Below, piece after piece: positions 1 through 6,134 of a stretch of DNA of 19,153 nt. Made by a program: the position numbers and the translations under genes. The first letter of the stretch is position 1; every line of letters starts with the position of its first letter. Origin of the DNA: an uncultured Aeromonadales bacterium (GTDB lineage: Bacteria; Pseudomonadota; Gammaproteobacteria; Enterobacterales; Succinivibrionaceae); assembly GCA_902796095.1 (NCBI GenBank), contig CADBNP010000203.1, positions 1 through 19,153 of the forward strand, read 5' to 3'. The notes beneath the pieces were generated by a model. It did no database searches and was not told where the DNA came from. It was given only the letters and a program-made list of their open reading frames with translations.

Positions 1-396
1 CCAGATACCAAACCTGTGACTGATTCTGAAAGCAAAACTGATACAACGTCCGGCACGGAAACTGACGGCAAAAATAATCAGAGCAAGCATTCTCAGGAAA
101 TAAAAACTGATACCAAACCTGTGACTGATTCTGAAAGCAAAACTGATACAACATCCGGTACGGAAACCGACAGCAAAAATAATCAAAGCAAAGATTCAGA
201 AACACAGGAGGTAAAACCAGATACCAAACCTGTGACTGATTCTGAAAACAAAACTGATGCAACGTCCGGTACGGAAACTGACATCAAAAATAATCAGAGC
301 AAAGATTCAGACACACAGGAGATAAAAACAGATACCAAACCTGTGACTGATTCAGATAACAAACCAGATGCATCAGGTTCAGATAATCAGAATATC
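1..396 (+). repeat. In-frame tandem repeat, four copies, periods 105/111/111 bp
   Basis: Copies begin at 1, 106, 217 and 328, each marked by GATACCAAACCTGTGACTGA. Spacings are 105, 111 and 111 bp, all multiples of three, so every copy keeps the reading frame (35 or 37 codons). The first three are near identical at DNA level, with scattered substitutions; the fourth diverges after about 35 bases. The first copy is cut by the window edge, so the array probably extends further left. High DNA identity in a linker suggests recent expansion and possible length variation between strains. Confidence 0.9.
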
Positions 397-1311
397 AAGC
401 CTGACACAGATAAAAAGGATAATACAGGAGAAGAAATCTGGGGTGACGACAGAGACAAGATCAATCTAAACAAGAATGATGAAGATAATCATGAACCCGA
501 AGAACTAAATGAGGGGGATGAAGTCATCATCAGTACAATTATGGAAAACTATAAAAAAATCAAAAAAGGCTCCCCTAACAACGAAGAACTGTTTTATTCA
601 AACCTGGTAAACGGCAGAGCAGAATTCAACACAGGAGAAGGCTACAGATGCTCCGAGAAGCAGTACCATGTAGATCTTATATCAGCCGTAACAGCACTCA
701 AGCTGACAACTATAAGTCAGAAAAAAGAAGATCTGTTTACTGCAAAATATTTTAAAAACGAATCAGGGAAAACATGGATAGTTGTTTTCTACAAAGATGA
801 AAAGCCGGAGTATGTGATCCTGCATTTCCGTCCTGTATCCGACAAAAAATATATAAAGCAGTATAAATTCAACCAGGATTTCAGCAACTACACACACAGT
901 TTTGCCGGACATATAGGAACAAACGCCATGACAGAGGAAAATCTTTCGTCTCTGCTGGAAAAGACAACACCGGTAGATAAACTCGAAAATTACAGCATTC
1001 AGCTCAGTCACTGGATTATAGTTACAGAAGATATGTACATTCTCAAATCCCAGGAAAACGGATTCAACCGTAAAAAACGCAGATTTGTCGAACCCCTCAA
1101 TCAGCTTACCGTATCAACAAGTGCGCGCAATACCATGGAAACACTTATTAAGAATTTTGATTTCAACACAAACGGTACTGTTGTTCTGATTGATCGAGCC
1201 AAAAACAACACTTATCTGATTAACGATGATCGCGACGGTCTGTTCCATTATCTTGACAATGACGGCAACGAAACCAAGCAGCATCTTAATTTATGCTACG
1301 AGGATATGTAG
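1..1311 (+). CDS. Partial protein: Ser/Thr/Asp-rich tandem-repeat linker plus C-terminal domain shared with the next gene
   Basis: The reading frame is open at base 1, so the true start lies outside the window; the GTG at 16 is inside a repeat and is not a convincing start. About 436 codons are visible. Roughly the first 140 are a hydrophilic, low-complexity linker of 35-37-residue repeats rich in Thr, Asp, Ser and Lys. The remaining ~265 residues form a globular-looking region without an obvious membrane segment. Its motifs KNESGK (about nt 751-768) and TYL-x9-HYLDN (nt 1210-1260) resemble motifs in the downstream protein (NETGEP; RYL-x8-YYYLD). I do not recognise the family. The stop TAG overlaps the AGGAG ribosome-binding site of the next gene, so the two are probably co-transcribed. 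By analogy with the neighbour, the missing N-terminus may hold a cytoplasmic domain and a membrane segment. That is inference. Confidence 0.8.
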   Translation, partial: PDTKPVTDSESKTDTTSGTETDGKNNQSKHSQEIKTDTKPVTDSESKTDTTSGTETDSKNNQSKDSETQEVKPDTKPVTDSENKTDATSGTETDIKNNQSKDSDTQEIKTDTKPVTDSDNKPDASGSDNQNIKPDTDKKDNTGEEIWGDDRDKINLNKNDEDNHEPEELNEGDEVIISTIMENYKKIKKGSPNNEELFYSNLVNGRAEFNTGEGYRCSEKQYHVDLISAVTALKLTTISQKKEDLFTAKYFKNESGKTWIVVFYKDEKPEYVILHFRPVSDKKYIKQYKFNQDFSNYTHSFAGHIGTNAMTEENLSSLLEKTTPVDKLENYSIQLSHWIIVTEDMYILKSQENGFNRKKRRFVEPLNQLTVSTSARNTMETLIKNFDFNTNGTVVLIDRAKNNTYLINDDRDGLFHYLDNDGNETKQHLNLCYEDM

Positions 1312-1322
1312 GAGAGAAGATA

Positions 1323-3137
1323 ATGGAAGATTTAACCAAAAAAATTATCGAACTGACTCAGCCGGCCGACATAAGCATGCTGCAGGATGCCATACGTGAA
1401 AAAAATATCAGAAAACTCGTTATAAATTATCAGTATGACAGTTCCCCGAATGAGGCAGACTACTTTAACCGCATTAACGAAGACGGCAGTGTGTCAGACT
1501 GCGAAGATCCTGTTATAGTTCCGTTCAGCAGTCCGTTTTCAGGAATGAAGCTGTCTGCCATAGACTTTCCTGTTGAAATTGGTCCGAAATGCACAAGTTT
1601 AAGAGGTCTGTTTGCAGATCAGAAGAAACTGAAACGAATATATACCATTACAGGCACAGATCATGTAACCAATTTCAATTATCTGTTCAGTGACTGTTTT
1701 CATCTTACAAAGGTGCCGCGTATTAATCTGGCAAAGGCAAAAAGCTGCGTGGGCATGTTCAGCGGCTGTCACCGCATTGAAAATATAGAGGTTACCGGCG
1801 GTGACAATGTGGAAAACTGTTCAGGAATGTTTGAGTACTGCTACCAGCTGCAGAAAGGTCCTGAAATTCTCTTTCCAAACTGCAAGATTGCATCTAGTCT
1901 TTTCGACAGCTGTTTTAATCTTAAAAAGGTACCTGTTTACTTTTTACCTGAGGTTAGGGACTGTGCCTGCATGTTTCAGGACTGCATAAGACTGAGAAAT
2001 GTACCCAACATACATATTCCTCAAAACATAAACTTTATCCAGATGTTTGCAAACTGCCGATCTCTTCTCAATGTTCCTACCTTTATCTACACCATCGGCA
2101 GAAACAATTCCACCGCCCTGCTCCTGTGCTGCTTTGACGGATGTGAATCCATAGAAAAACCAGATATAAGATTTCTTTTAAGAAACTGCCCTGATTCACT
2201 TCTTTCCTGGCGTGATGCTGTTCTCAATAACGAAGATATGAAAAAGGCCATATCAAATCTCAGGAAAAACAGAAAGCATGAGAATCATCACTGGCTCAGC
2301 AATATAATAATATTTACCGTTCTTCTTTTTACTACAGCATTTCTCTCAATGAAATACTGGCACAGCAGTACTCCGACTGATGATAAACCAGCGAAAGACA
2401 ATGCAGAGAGTTCATCTGCGGATAACGGCGTGATTAGCAAAAGAGAAGCTAAAATCAATGCGGCCATAAAAGATGTAAGAGAAATTATAGAGAACTACAC
2501 CACCCGCTGCCCTACCAGACACATCACATTTGAAAGCTACACAGACGACATCCTGCTTAAATCAGTAAACCAGATTGGTCTGTATCAATCAAAGTTATAC
2601 AAACTGGGAAATGAAACCGGTGAACCGAAATATATTCTTATAATAGCCAATAAAAACGCATCATATGTATCAGAGCCTCTTCAGTTTGAACAGGGAAAAC
2701 ATAAACTTGCCCTTATGAAGCAGATCGATCTTCAAAATGCAGACACGTCAATGCTTAATAATCCAGTCTCAGCCGAAGAATTCAGCGGTCTGACCGACAA
2801 GATATCCTCAATTCAGCCTGTACTCAATGACACTGATATTTTCATTCTCGGATCTGATTACAACTATACTCTGGCACATTTCAAATACAAAAAGATTCCG
2901 GTGGATCTGAGCGACAAAATCTTCTACCAATATGCAATTCCGGTACTCCTGAAAGAGACTGATACAGGCAGATATCTTGTTCCAATGCCGAGAGAAGGAC
3001 ACTATTACTATCTTGATCAGTACAATCAGATCAGTGACGAAAGACTTGCCGGCTGCTTCGAAATCCCACAGTCAATATATGACGGGATGGATCACGGTCT
3101 GACATACAGGCAGGCGGCAGGTCTCAGTGTTGACTGA
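1323..3137 (+). CDS. Single-span membrane protein with six 24-residue Cys-bearing repeats (BspA/DUF285-like)
   Basis: A 604-aa protein. ATG at 1323 is chosen because AGGAG (1310-1314) lies 8 nt upstream; the more upstream in-frame start at 1293 sits inside the previous gene. Residues ~95-285 hold repeats of the type (M/L)F-x2-C-x3-L-x2-(V)P. The MF/LF pair recurs at residues 121, 145, 169, 193, 217 and 241, exactly 24 apart, with Cys four residues after each. This resembles the DUF285/BspA leucine-rich-repeat class of bacterial surface proteins. No N-terminal signal peptide is visible. One hydrophobic span lies at ~325-346, preceded by a basic stretch (RKNRKHENHH) and followed by an acidic, Ser-rich linker. 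By the positive-inside rule the repeats should be cytoplasmic and the C-terminal ~225 residues exported. That C-terminal domain resembles the C-terminus of the preceding gene. Function unknown. Confidence 0.85.
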   Translation: MEDLTKKIIELTQPADISMLQDAIREKNIRKLVINYQYDSSPNEADYFNRINEDGSVSDCEDPVIVPFSSPFSGMKLSAIDFPVEIGPKCTSLRGLFADQKKLKRIYTITGTDHVTNFNYLFSDCFHLTKVPRINLAKAKSCVGMFSGCHRIENIEVTGGDNVENCSGMFEYCYQLQKGPEILFPNCKIASSLFDSCFNLKKVPVYFLPEVRDCACMFQDCIRLRNVPNIHIPQNINFIQMFANCRSLLNVPTFIYTIGRNNSTALLLCCFDGCESIEKPDIRFLLRNCPDSLLSWRDAVLNNEDMKKAISNLRKNRKHENHHWLSNIIIFTVLLFTTAFLSMKYWHSSTPTDDKPAKDNAESSSADNGVISKREAKINAAIKDVREIIENYTTRCPTRHITFESYTDDILLKSVNQIGLYQSKLYKLGNETGEPKYILIIANKNASYVSEPLQFEQGKHKLALMKQIDLQNADTSMLNNPVSAEEFSGLTDKISSIQPVLNDTDIFILGSDYNYTLAHFKYKKIPVDLSDKIFYQYAIPVLLKETDTGRYLVPMPREGHYYYLDQYNQISDERLAGCFEIPQSIYDGMDHGLTYRQAAGLSVD

Positions 3138-3239
3138 AATACCCGGTAAAATGGAATGAAAATGAAATCAGACGAACATTGCCGGATAGACCCCACGAAG
3201 ATAAAGGCTTGAGGACTGCTGAATGGTGATTATATTTTT

Positions 3240-3277
3240 AGACAGTCTGAAAATGCAGGCAGTTTACAAAACTGTCT
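3240..3277. repeat. Inverted repeat between convergent genes
   Basis: AGACAGT (3240-3246) and ACTGTCT (3271-3277) form a 7-bp stem. An alternative shorter hairpin, CAGTTT-aca-AAACTG, lies at 3260-3274. The repeat lies in the 152-bp gap between the ends of the + strand repeat protein and the minus-strand 100-aa gene, where a bidirectional terminator would be expected. Neither strand has a T-run immediately after the stem, so a Rho-independent terminator is not shown. Apart from this the gap 3138-3289 appears empty. Confidence 0.35.
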
Positions 3278-3289
3278 GAAAAGGATTCA

Positions 3290-3592
3290 TTAAAAAGAAA
3301 CTCGCCGATCTCGTCCTGAATTATTATGCTTTGATTTGCTATTTCTTGGTTTATTCCTCGGATGAAAAGACTTTTTCTCTATCTCCACAACTTTAACCTT
3401 TTTATAACCATATATTTTCTGCCCATACTGGGCATAGCTGTCAGCCAACTCTTCCTTTACCTTAAGTTCAGCTGTATAGGCGTCCGCTGCTGTTGTATTA
3501 CGAAAAATATTTCTATACTCGTACTTTGGGAAAAAAAGACTTTGATCAGCAGGACCAACTTTTATTTCTGCAGAAAATCTGAACAAAGGCAT
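3290..3592 (-). CDS. Hypothetical protein, 100 aa, basic C-terminal tail
   Basis: I do not recognise this protein. ATG at 3592 is preceded on its strand by GGAG with a 9-nt spacer, an acceptable ribosome-binding site. Residues 1-74 have a balanced composition that looks like a small folded domain: an aromatic-rich start (FFPKYEYRNIF), a probable helix (AELKVKEELADSYAQYG) and a strand-like end (KKVKVVEIEKK). The last ~25 residues are strongly basic and probably disordered. The opposing + strand frame (3362-3598) is a hydrophobic, cysteine-rich translation typical of an antisense shadow. The gene lies between the membrane-protein pair and tRNA-Thr, oriented against both. It could still be a chance frame. 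Confidence 0.5.
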   Translation of the reverse strand: MPLFRFSAEIKVGPADQSLFFPKYEYRNIFRNTTAADAYTAELKVKEELADSYAQYGQKIYGYKKVKVVEIEKKSFHPRNKPRNSKSKHNNSGRDRRVSF

Positions 3593-3669
3593 CAGTAAAA
3601 TCTCCGAACAAATTTAATTCCAGTACACTACAAATTATCCAGTCCGCACAAACTCTCGAGCATTAACAT

Positions 3670-3698
3670 TTGCTTTTTTCACCGCAAATATATATAAT
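3670..3698 (+). promoter_or_regulatory. Sigma-70 promoter of tRNA-Thr
   Basis: A -35 box TTGCTT (3670-3675), a 17-bp spacer and a perfect -10 box TATAAT (3693-3698) are visible. Transcription would begin near 3705, about 5 nt before the tRNA 5' end. This is the clearest promoter in the window. Confidence 0.75.
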
Positions 3699-3709
3699 TC
3701 AAATGGTTT

Positions 3710-3785
3710 GCTGCTATAGCTCAGTCGGTAGAGTAGCTGATTCGTAATCAGTTGGTCGCAAGTTCGATTCTCGCTAGCAGCACCA
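3710..3785 (+). tRNA. tRNA-Thr (anticodon CGT)
   Basis: A 76-nt cloverleaf with CCA encoded. The acceptor stem GCTGCTA/TAGCAGC is perfect and the discriminator base is A. The anticodon loop is TTCGTAA, giving anticodon CGT, which reads ACG (Thr). The T loop is TTCGATT. Several stem pairs are weak: a G-T closing the D stem (10-25), a G-T at the top of the anticodon stem (27-43), and an A-C mismatch in the T stem (GCAAG/CTCGC). The anticodon-region sequence is otherwise close to the enteric thrW type. No duplicated 3' end suggesting an integration site is seen nearby. Confidence 0.93.
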
Positions 3786-3787
3786 TC

Positions 3788-3827
3788 AATATGTTTATCA
3801 TCATTACATATTCTGATCAGTTTTTTT
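3788..3827 (+). terminator. Possible terminator after tRNA-Thr
   Basis: AATATG (3788-3793) can pair with CATATT (3807-3812), and a run of seven T follows at 3821-3827. The stem is AT-rich and eight bases (CTGATCAG) separate it from the T-run, so this is weak. The rest of the gap to 4020 is AT-rich with no further feature I can support. Confidence 0.3.
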
Positions 3828-4020
3828 ATATCTTCGGAAAATCAGTTCCAGTAAATATCCTTCATTTCTTCATATTAACATGGAGTTTTAGTCTGTTTTG
3901 AGTACTCACTCAATATTTTTATCTCTTTATCCAGTTTTTTGTACTGAAACTGACAGTTTTCCGCTAACATGAGATTTAACAGGTTCATAGTTCGCTTAAA
4001 GATCACACAAGAAATTCATC

Positions 4021-4320
4021 ATGAATAACACTGCTGATACCTTTGGAGTCGTCGTATTTCTCATAATGGCGATTGTCGCGATTGGTGCCGTTATGTATGG
4101 TCTGAATTATAATAAACCAAGTGGAGAAATCTCACCGCTTTATGACAGCAACGGAACGCCGGTGCTTGATCAGAGAGGGAATCAGCTGTACGTAGATGAA
4201 AAAGGAAAGGTTATAAGCCATGAACGCGCAATGAAATACTACAGAGGACAGGAGGATCCGGAAGGATGCGGCTGCCTCAGCATCATTGCACTGAGTTTTC
4301 TCTTCTCGATTTTCAAATAG
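4021..4320 (+). CDS. Small membrane protein, 99 aa, unknown function
   Basis: ATG at 4021 follows a weak purine-rich stretch (AAGAAA). Residues ~8-27 form a clear membrane span close to the N-terminus. A soluble segment (~30-80) follows, with a Tyr/Asp/Asn-rich stretch (SPLYDSNGTPVLDQRGNQLY). The protein ends in a second hydrophobic segment (residues ~83-98), introduced by a Cys-Gly-Cys. No family is recognised. The gene is convergent with the minus-strand operon ending at 4330, with only 9 nt between the two stop codons and no obvious terminator hairpin. Confidence 0.65.
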   Translation: MNNTADTFGVVVFLIMAIVAIGAVMYGLNYNKPSGEISPLYDSNGTPVLDQRGNQLYVDEKGKVISHERAMKYYRGQEDPEGCGCLSIIALSFLFSIFK

Positions 4321-4329
4321 CGCAGGAAA

Positions 4330-4995
4330 CTATACATCACTATGATCATTGTCATGGCTGCGCTCTGATATTTCTGAATGAAATGATGAAAGACGATCAG
4401 TCTGTTTTTCATCCCGAAGTCCAAGACAGTATAGCAGAAGTTCCTCATCAATGTCATTTTCCCGGGCCCGCATAACCGCATGCCGGTACAGCTGATCGCC
4501 GGTTGATCCGCAGTCCCTCATTCTAAATAGCTCCCGCTTAAGACTATTGTAAAAACTGTGCGGAAATCTGTATTCCCTTCTGTTCTCAAGTACAGTTACA
4601 ACAGTGAAACTTTCCTTACGCAGACGAGAAATTTCATCTGTCTCATTCTGAACAGAGAAACCCCACGGAACAGTCACAGGATAGATGCAGCATTTTGAAA
4701 CGTTATGCAGTACCAGATAACCAAGGATTTTCTGATACAGAATTCCAGGATCCGGCGTCTCACCCAGCTCACCCGGTACCAAAAGCATATTTTTGCAGTG
4801 AACAGGCTCCCAGACAGTAATCTTCTCTGAAGAAGCAATCTGATTCAGTGACGCCTGTATGCCTGCACCGTAAATTTTCCAGGGAATAGAAAACGGAAAC
4901 CCGCCAATGCGCAAAAGCCGGTTGGCGGGCAGAATAAAGAAAAATTCAGGATCTGAAAAAAATGGAAGAAGATCCTTTCTGTAGAAAACGGTCAA
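4330..4995 (-). CDS. Unknown protein, 221 aa, last gene of the crr cluster
   Basis: The frame stays open to 5085, but the part above ~4995 lies inside the TSCPD gene and translates to a shadow-like sequence. The best start is a TTG at 4995-4993, which overlaps the TSCPD stop as TTGA and has AAGGG upstream, giving translational coupling. The 221-aa product has an aromatic, hydrophobic N-terminal half (FFSDPEFFFILPANRLLRIGG), a central hydrophobic segment around YLVLHNVSKCCIYPV, a basic helix-rich region after ~150, and an acidic, His/Ser-rich tail. No convincing membrane span and no motif I recognise. Its position suggests a role linked to the cysteine-rich protein before it. This is inference only. 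Confidence 0.6.
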   Translation of the reverse strand: MTVFYRKDLLPFFSDPEFFFILPANRLLRIGGFPFSIPWKIYGAGIQASLNQIASSEKITVWEPVHCKNMLLVPGELGETPDPGILYQKILGYLVLHNVSKCCIYPVTVPWGFSVQNETDEISRLRKESFTVVTVLENRREYRFPHSFYNSLKRELFRMRDCGSTGDQLYRHAVMRARENDIDEELLLYCLGLRDEKQTDRLSSFHSEISERSHDNDHSDV

Positions 4996-5249
4996 TTCTT
5001 CCCTTCTGCTATAGCCCTGGCACATGCTCTGGCCAGCTGGTCCGCACAGGATGTGCCCTTGTTGCGACAGAGATTGCCAGAACATTTATCCACAATATCC
5101 TGAAGAGAGGAACCGTCCAGCAGTTTTGAAATCATTTTCAGATTTCCGTTACAGCCGCCGGTAAATTCCATATTGCGGACGACACCGTCAACCAGATCAA
5201 AATCAACCTGCTTTGCACAGCATATTTCAAGGGGGTAACTGCAATGCAT
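4992..5249 (-). CDS. TSCPD-domain four-cysteine protein (TIGR03905-like)
   Basis: An 85-aa protein starting at ATG 5249, with GGAG 7 nt upstream. It matches the small TSCPD family by the pattern C(10/11)...FDL-DG-V-N-x-FTGGCNGN(C33)...SGNLC(C61)-RNKGTSC(C68)-ADQLA. The four conserved cysteines and the GGCNGN and TSC-x-DQLA motifs are all visible. The signature TSCPD reads TSCAD here (Pro to Ala). The same domain occurs at the C-terminus of class II ribonucleotide reductases; the stand-alone form has no established function that I know of, and metal binding is inferred from the cysteines. It sits 21 nt after the zinc-ribbon gene and its stop overlaps the TTG start of the next gene. Confidence 0.85.
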   Translation of the reverse strand: MHCSYPLEICCAKQVDFDLVDGVVRNMEFTGGCNGNLKMISKLLDGSSLQDIVDKCSGNLCRNKGTSCADQLARACARAIAEGKN

Positions 5250-5270
5250 ATATAAACTCCGTTAAAAAAA

Positions 5271-5534
5271 TTACGAACCGCAGTTCTTCAGTTTTTCCGC
5301 CATTTCTATTTCTTTCGGATCAGTAACCGGTGATGCACCTGCCACAATTGATGCTCGATTGTTTCTCACATACTCCTCTGTGGCACATTCAACCGCTTTC
5401 TTCATCATCTCGGTAAAATCACTGATTTTTCCACAACTGAGACACCTTATCTTATCTCCATGCTTAAGCTGCTGATTCGGTTTAACATCAAATTTTTCAG
5501 ATCCACATCGGATACATCTAAGCGTTACCTGCAT
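5271..5534 (-). CDS. Zinc-ribbon protein, 87 aa
   Basis: The start is ATG 5534, which overlaps the end of crr by 17 nt and has GGAGG with a 6-nt spacer; upstream in-frame starts lack a ribosome-binding site. The N-terminal half carries two CxxC knuckles, CIRCG (residues 7-11) and CLSCG, about 22 residues apart. This is a typical zinc-ribbon spacing. The C-terminal half is probably helical (DFTEMMKKAVECATEEYVRN), followed by a flexible tail. A zinc ribbon alone does not show whether the protein binds nucleic acid or a partner protein. The overlap with crr implies translation from the same mRNA. Confidence 0.7.
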   Translation of the reverse strand: MQVTLRCIRCGSEKFDVKPNQQLKHGDKIRCLSCGKISDFTEMMKKAVECATEEYVRNNRASIVAGASPVTDPKEIEMAEKLKNCGS

Positions 5535-6057
5535 CAGGATCCTCCAGAACAACACTCATTATGTTGGTAAATCCGGCTGTTGCCTTACCTTCAAAATAGT
5601 AAACATTTTTTACCCCGCACTGAGGCGCATTGGAAATTACTACGGGAGTGATGGTGGATTTGGCGTTGGTTTCCAGATACGGGAGATCAAGATCAATAAG
5701 ATGATCACCGGCCTTGACAGTCTGCCCGTTCTCCACAAGACGGGTAAAACCTTCACCTGCAAGCTCTACCGTATCTATACCGAAATGGATCAGTAGTTCC
5801 AGTCCGCACTTGTGTTTAATGACCATACAGTGGTTGGAATCAAAAAACTTAACATCACCGTCAAAAGGAGCAATTATGCAGTTGCTTGAAGGTTTGATAG
5901 CAACGCCGTCACCGACCAGTCTTTCAGAGAAAACAACATCTGGAACATCCTCAAGAGGAATAACATCGCCTGTGAGAGGAGCCAGGATCTTGAGACCGTC
6001 ATTCTCAGCATCCTTCGATCCGAACAGACCCTTGATCTTATCAATTATTCCCCACAT
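5518..6057 (-). CDS. crr: PTS glucose-specific EIIA component
   Basis: A 179-aa EIIA-Glc. It accepts phosphate from HPr and passes it to glucose-type EIIB domains; in enterics its phosphorylation state controls adenylate cyclase and inducer exclusion. Diagnostic features are APLTGDVIPLEDVPDVVF near the N-terminus, DSNH (His76) and IHFGIDTVEL (active-site His91, by analogy to E. coli His75 and His90), and KSTITPVVISN. ATG 6057 is preferred over the in-frame GTG at 6063 because AAGGAG lies 5 nt before it and overlaps the GTG. The C-terminus is ~10 residues longer than in E. coli. No ptsH or ptsI is adjacent; instead the gene follows thrC by 77 bp and overlaps a zinc-ribbon gene. Confidence 0.95.
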   Translation of the reverse strand: MWGIIDKIKGLFGSKDAENDGLKILAPLTGDVIPLEDVPDVVFSERLVGDGVAIKPSSNCIIAPFDGDVKFFDSNHCMVIKHKCGLELLIHFGIDTVELAGEGFTRLVENGQTVKAGDHLIDLDLPYLETNAKSTITPVVISNAPQCGVKNVYYFEGKATAGFTNIMSVVLEDPDAGNA

Positions 6058-6134
6058 ATCCACTCCTTACTTGCACGCACAATAAACATGAGCACGAAAC
6101 AGTACAGATGAGATATAACTCCCTGCTTCACGTA

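Noticed and set aside
1..396. Regularly spaced near-identical repeats resembling a CRISPR array
   Set aside because: Spacings are multiples of three, the whole stretch is one open frame, and the intervals between the most conserved cores are themselves repeated, not unique spacers.
3362..3598. 78-codon + strand frame opposite the 100-aa hypothetical gene
   Set aside because: Its translation is a Leu/Ile/Phe/Cys-rich sequence typical of the antisense of a coding region, and it lacks a ribosome-binding site.
3710..3785. tRNA-Thr as the attachment site of an integrated element
   Set aside because: No integrase gene and no duplicated tRNA 3' end are visible on either side within the window.
4996..5085. 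Longer N-terminus for the 221-aa unknown protein
   Set aside because: This part overlaps the TSCPD gene in another frame, reads like a shadow and lacks a ribosome-binding site. The TTG at 4995 has AAGGG and a stop-start overlap.
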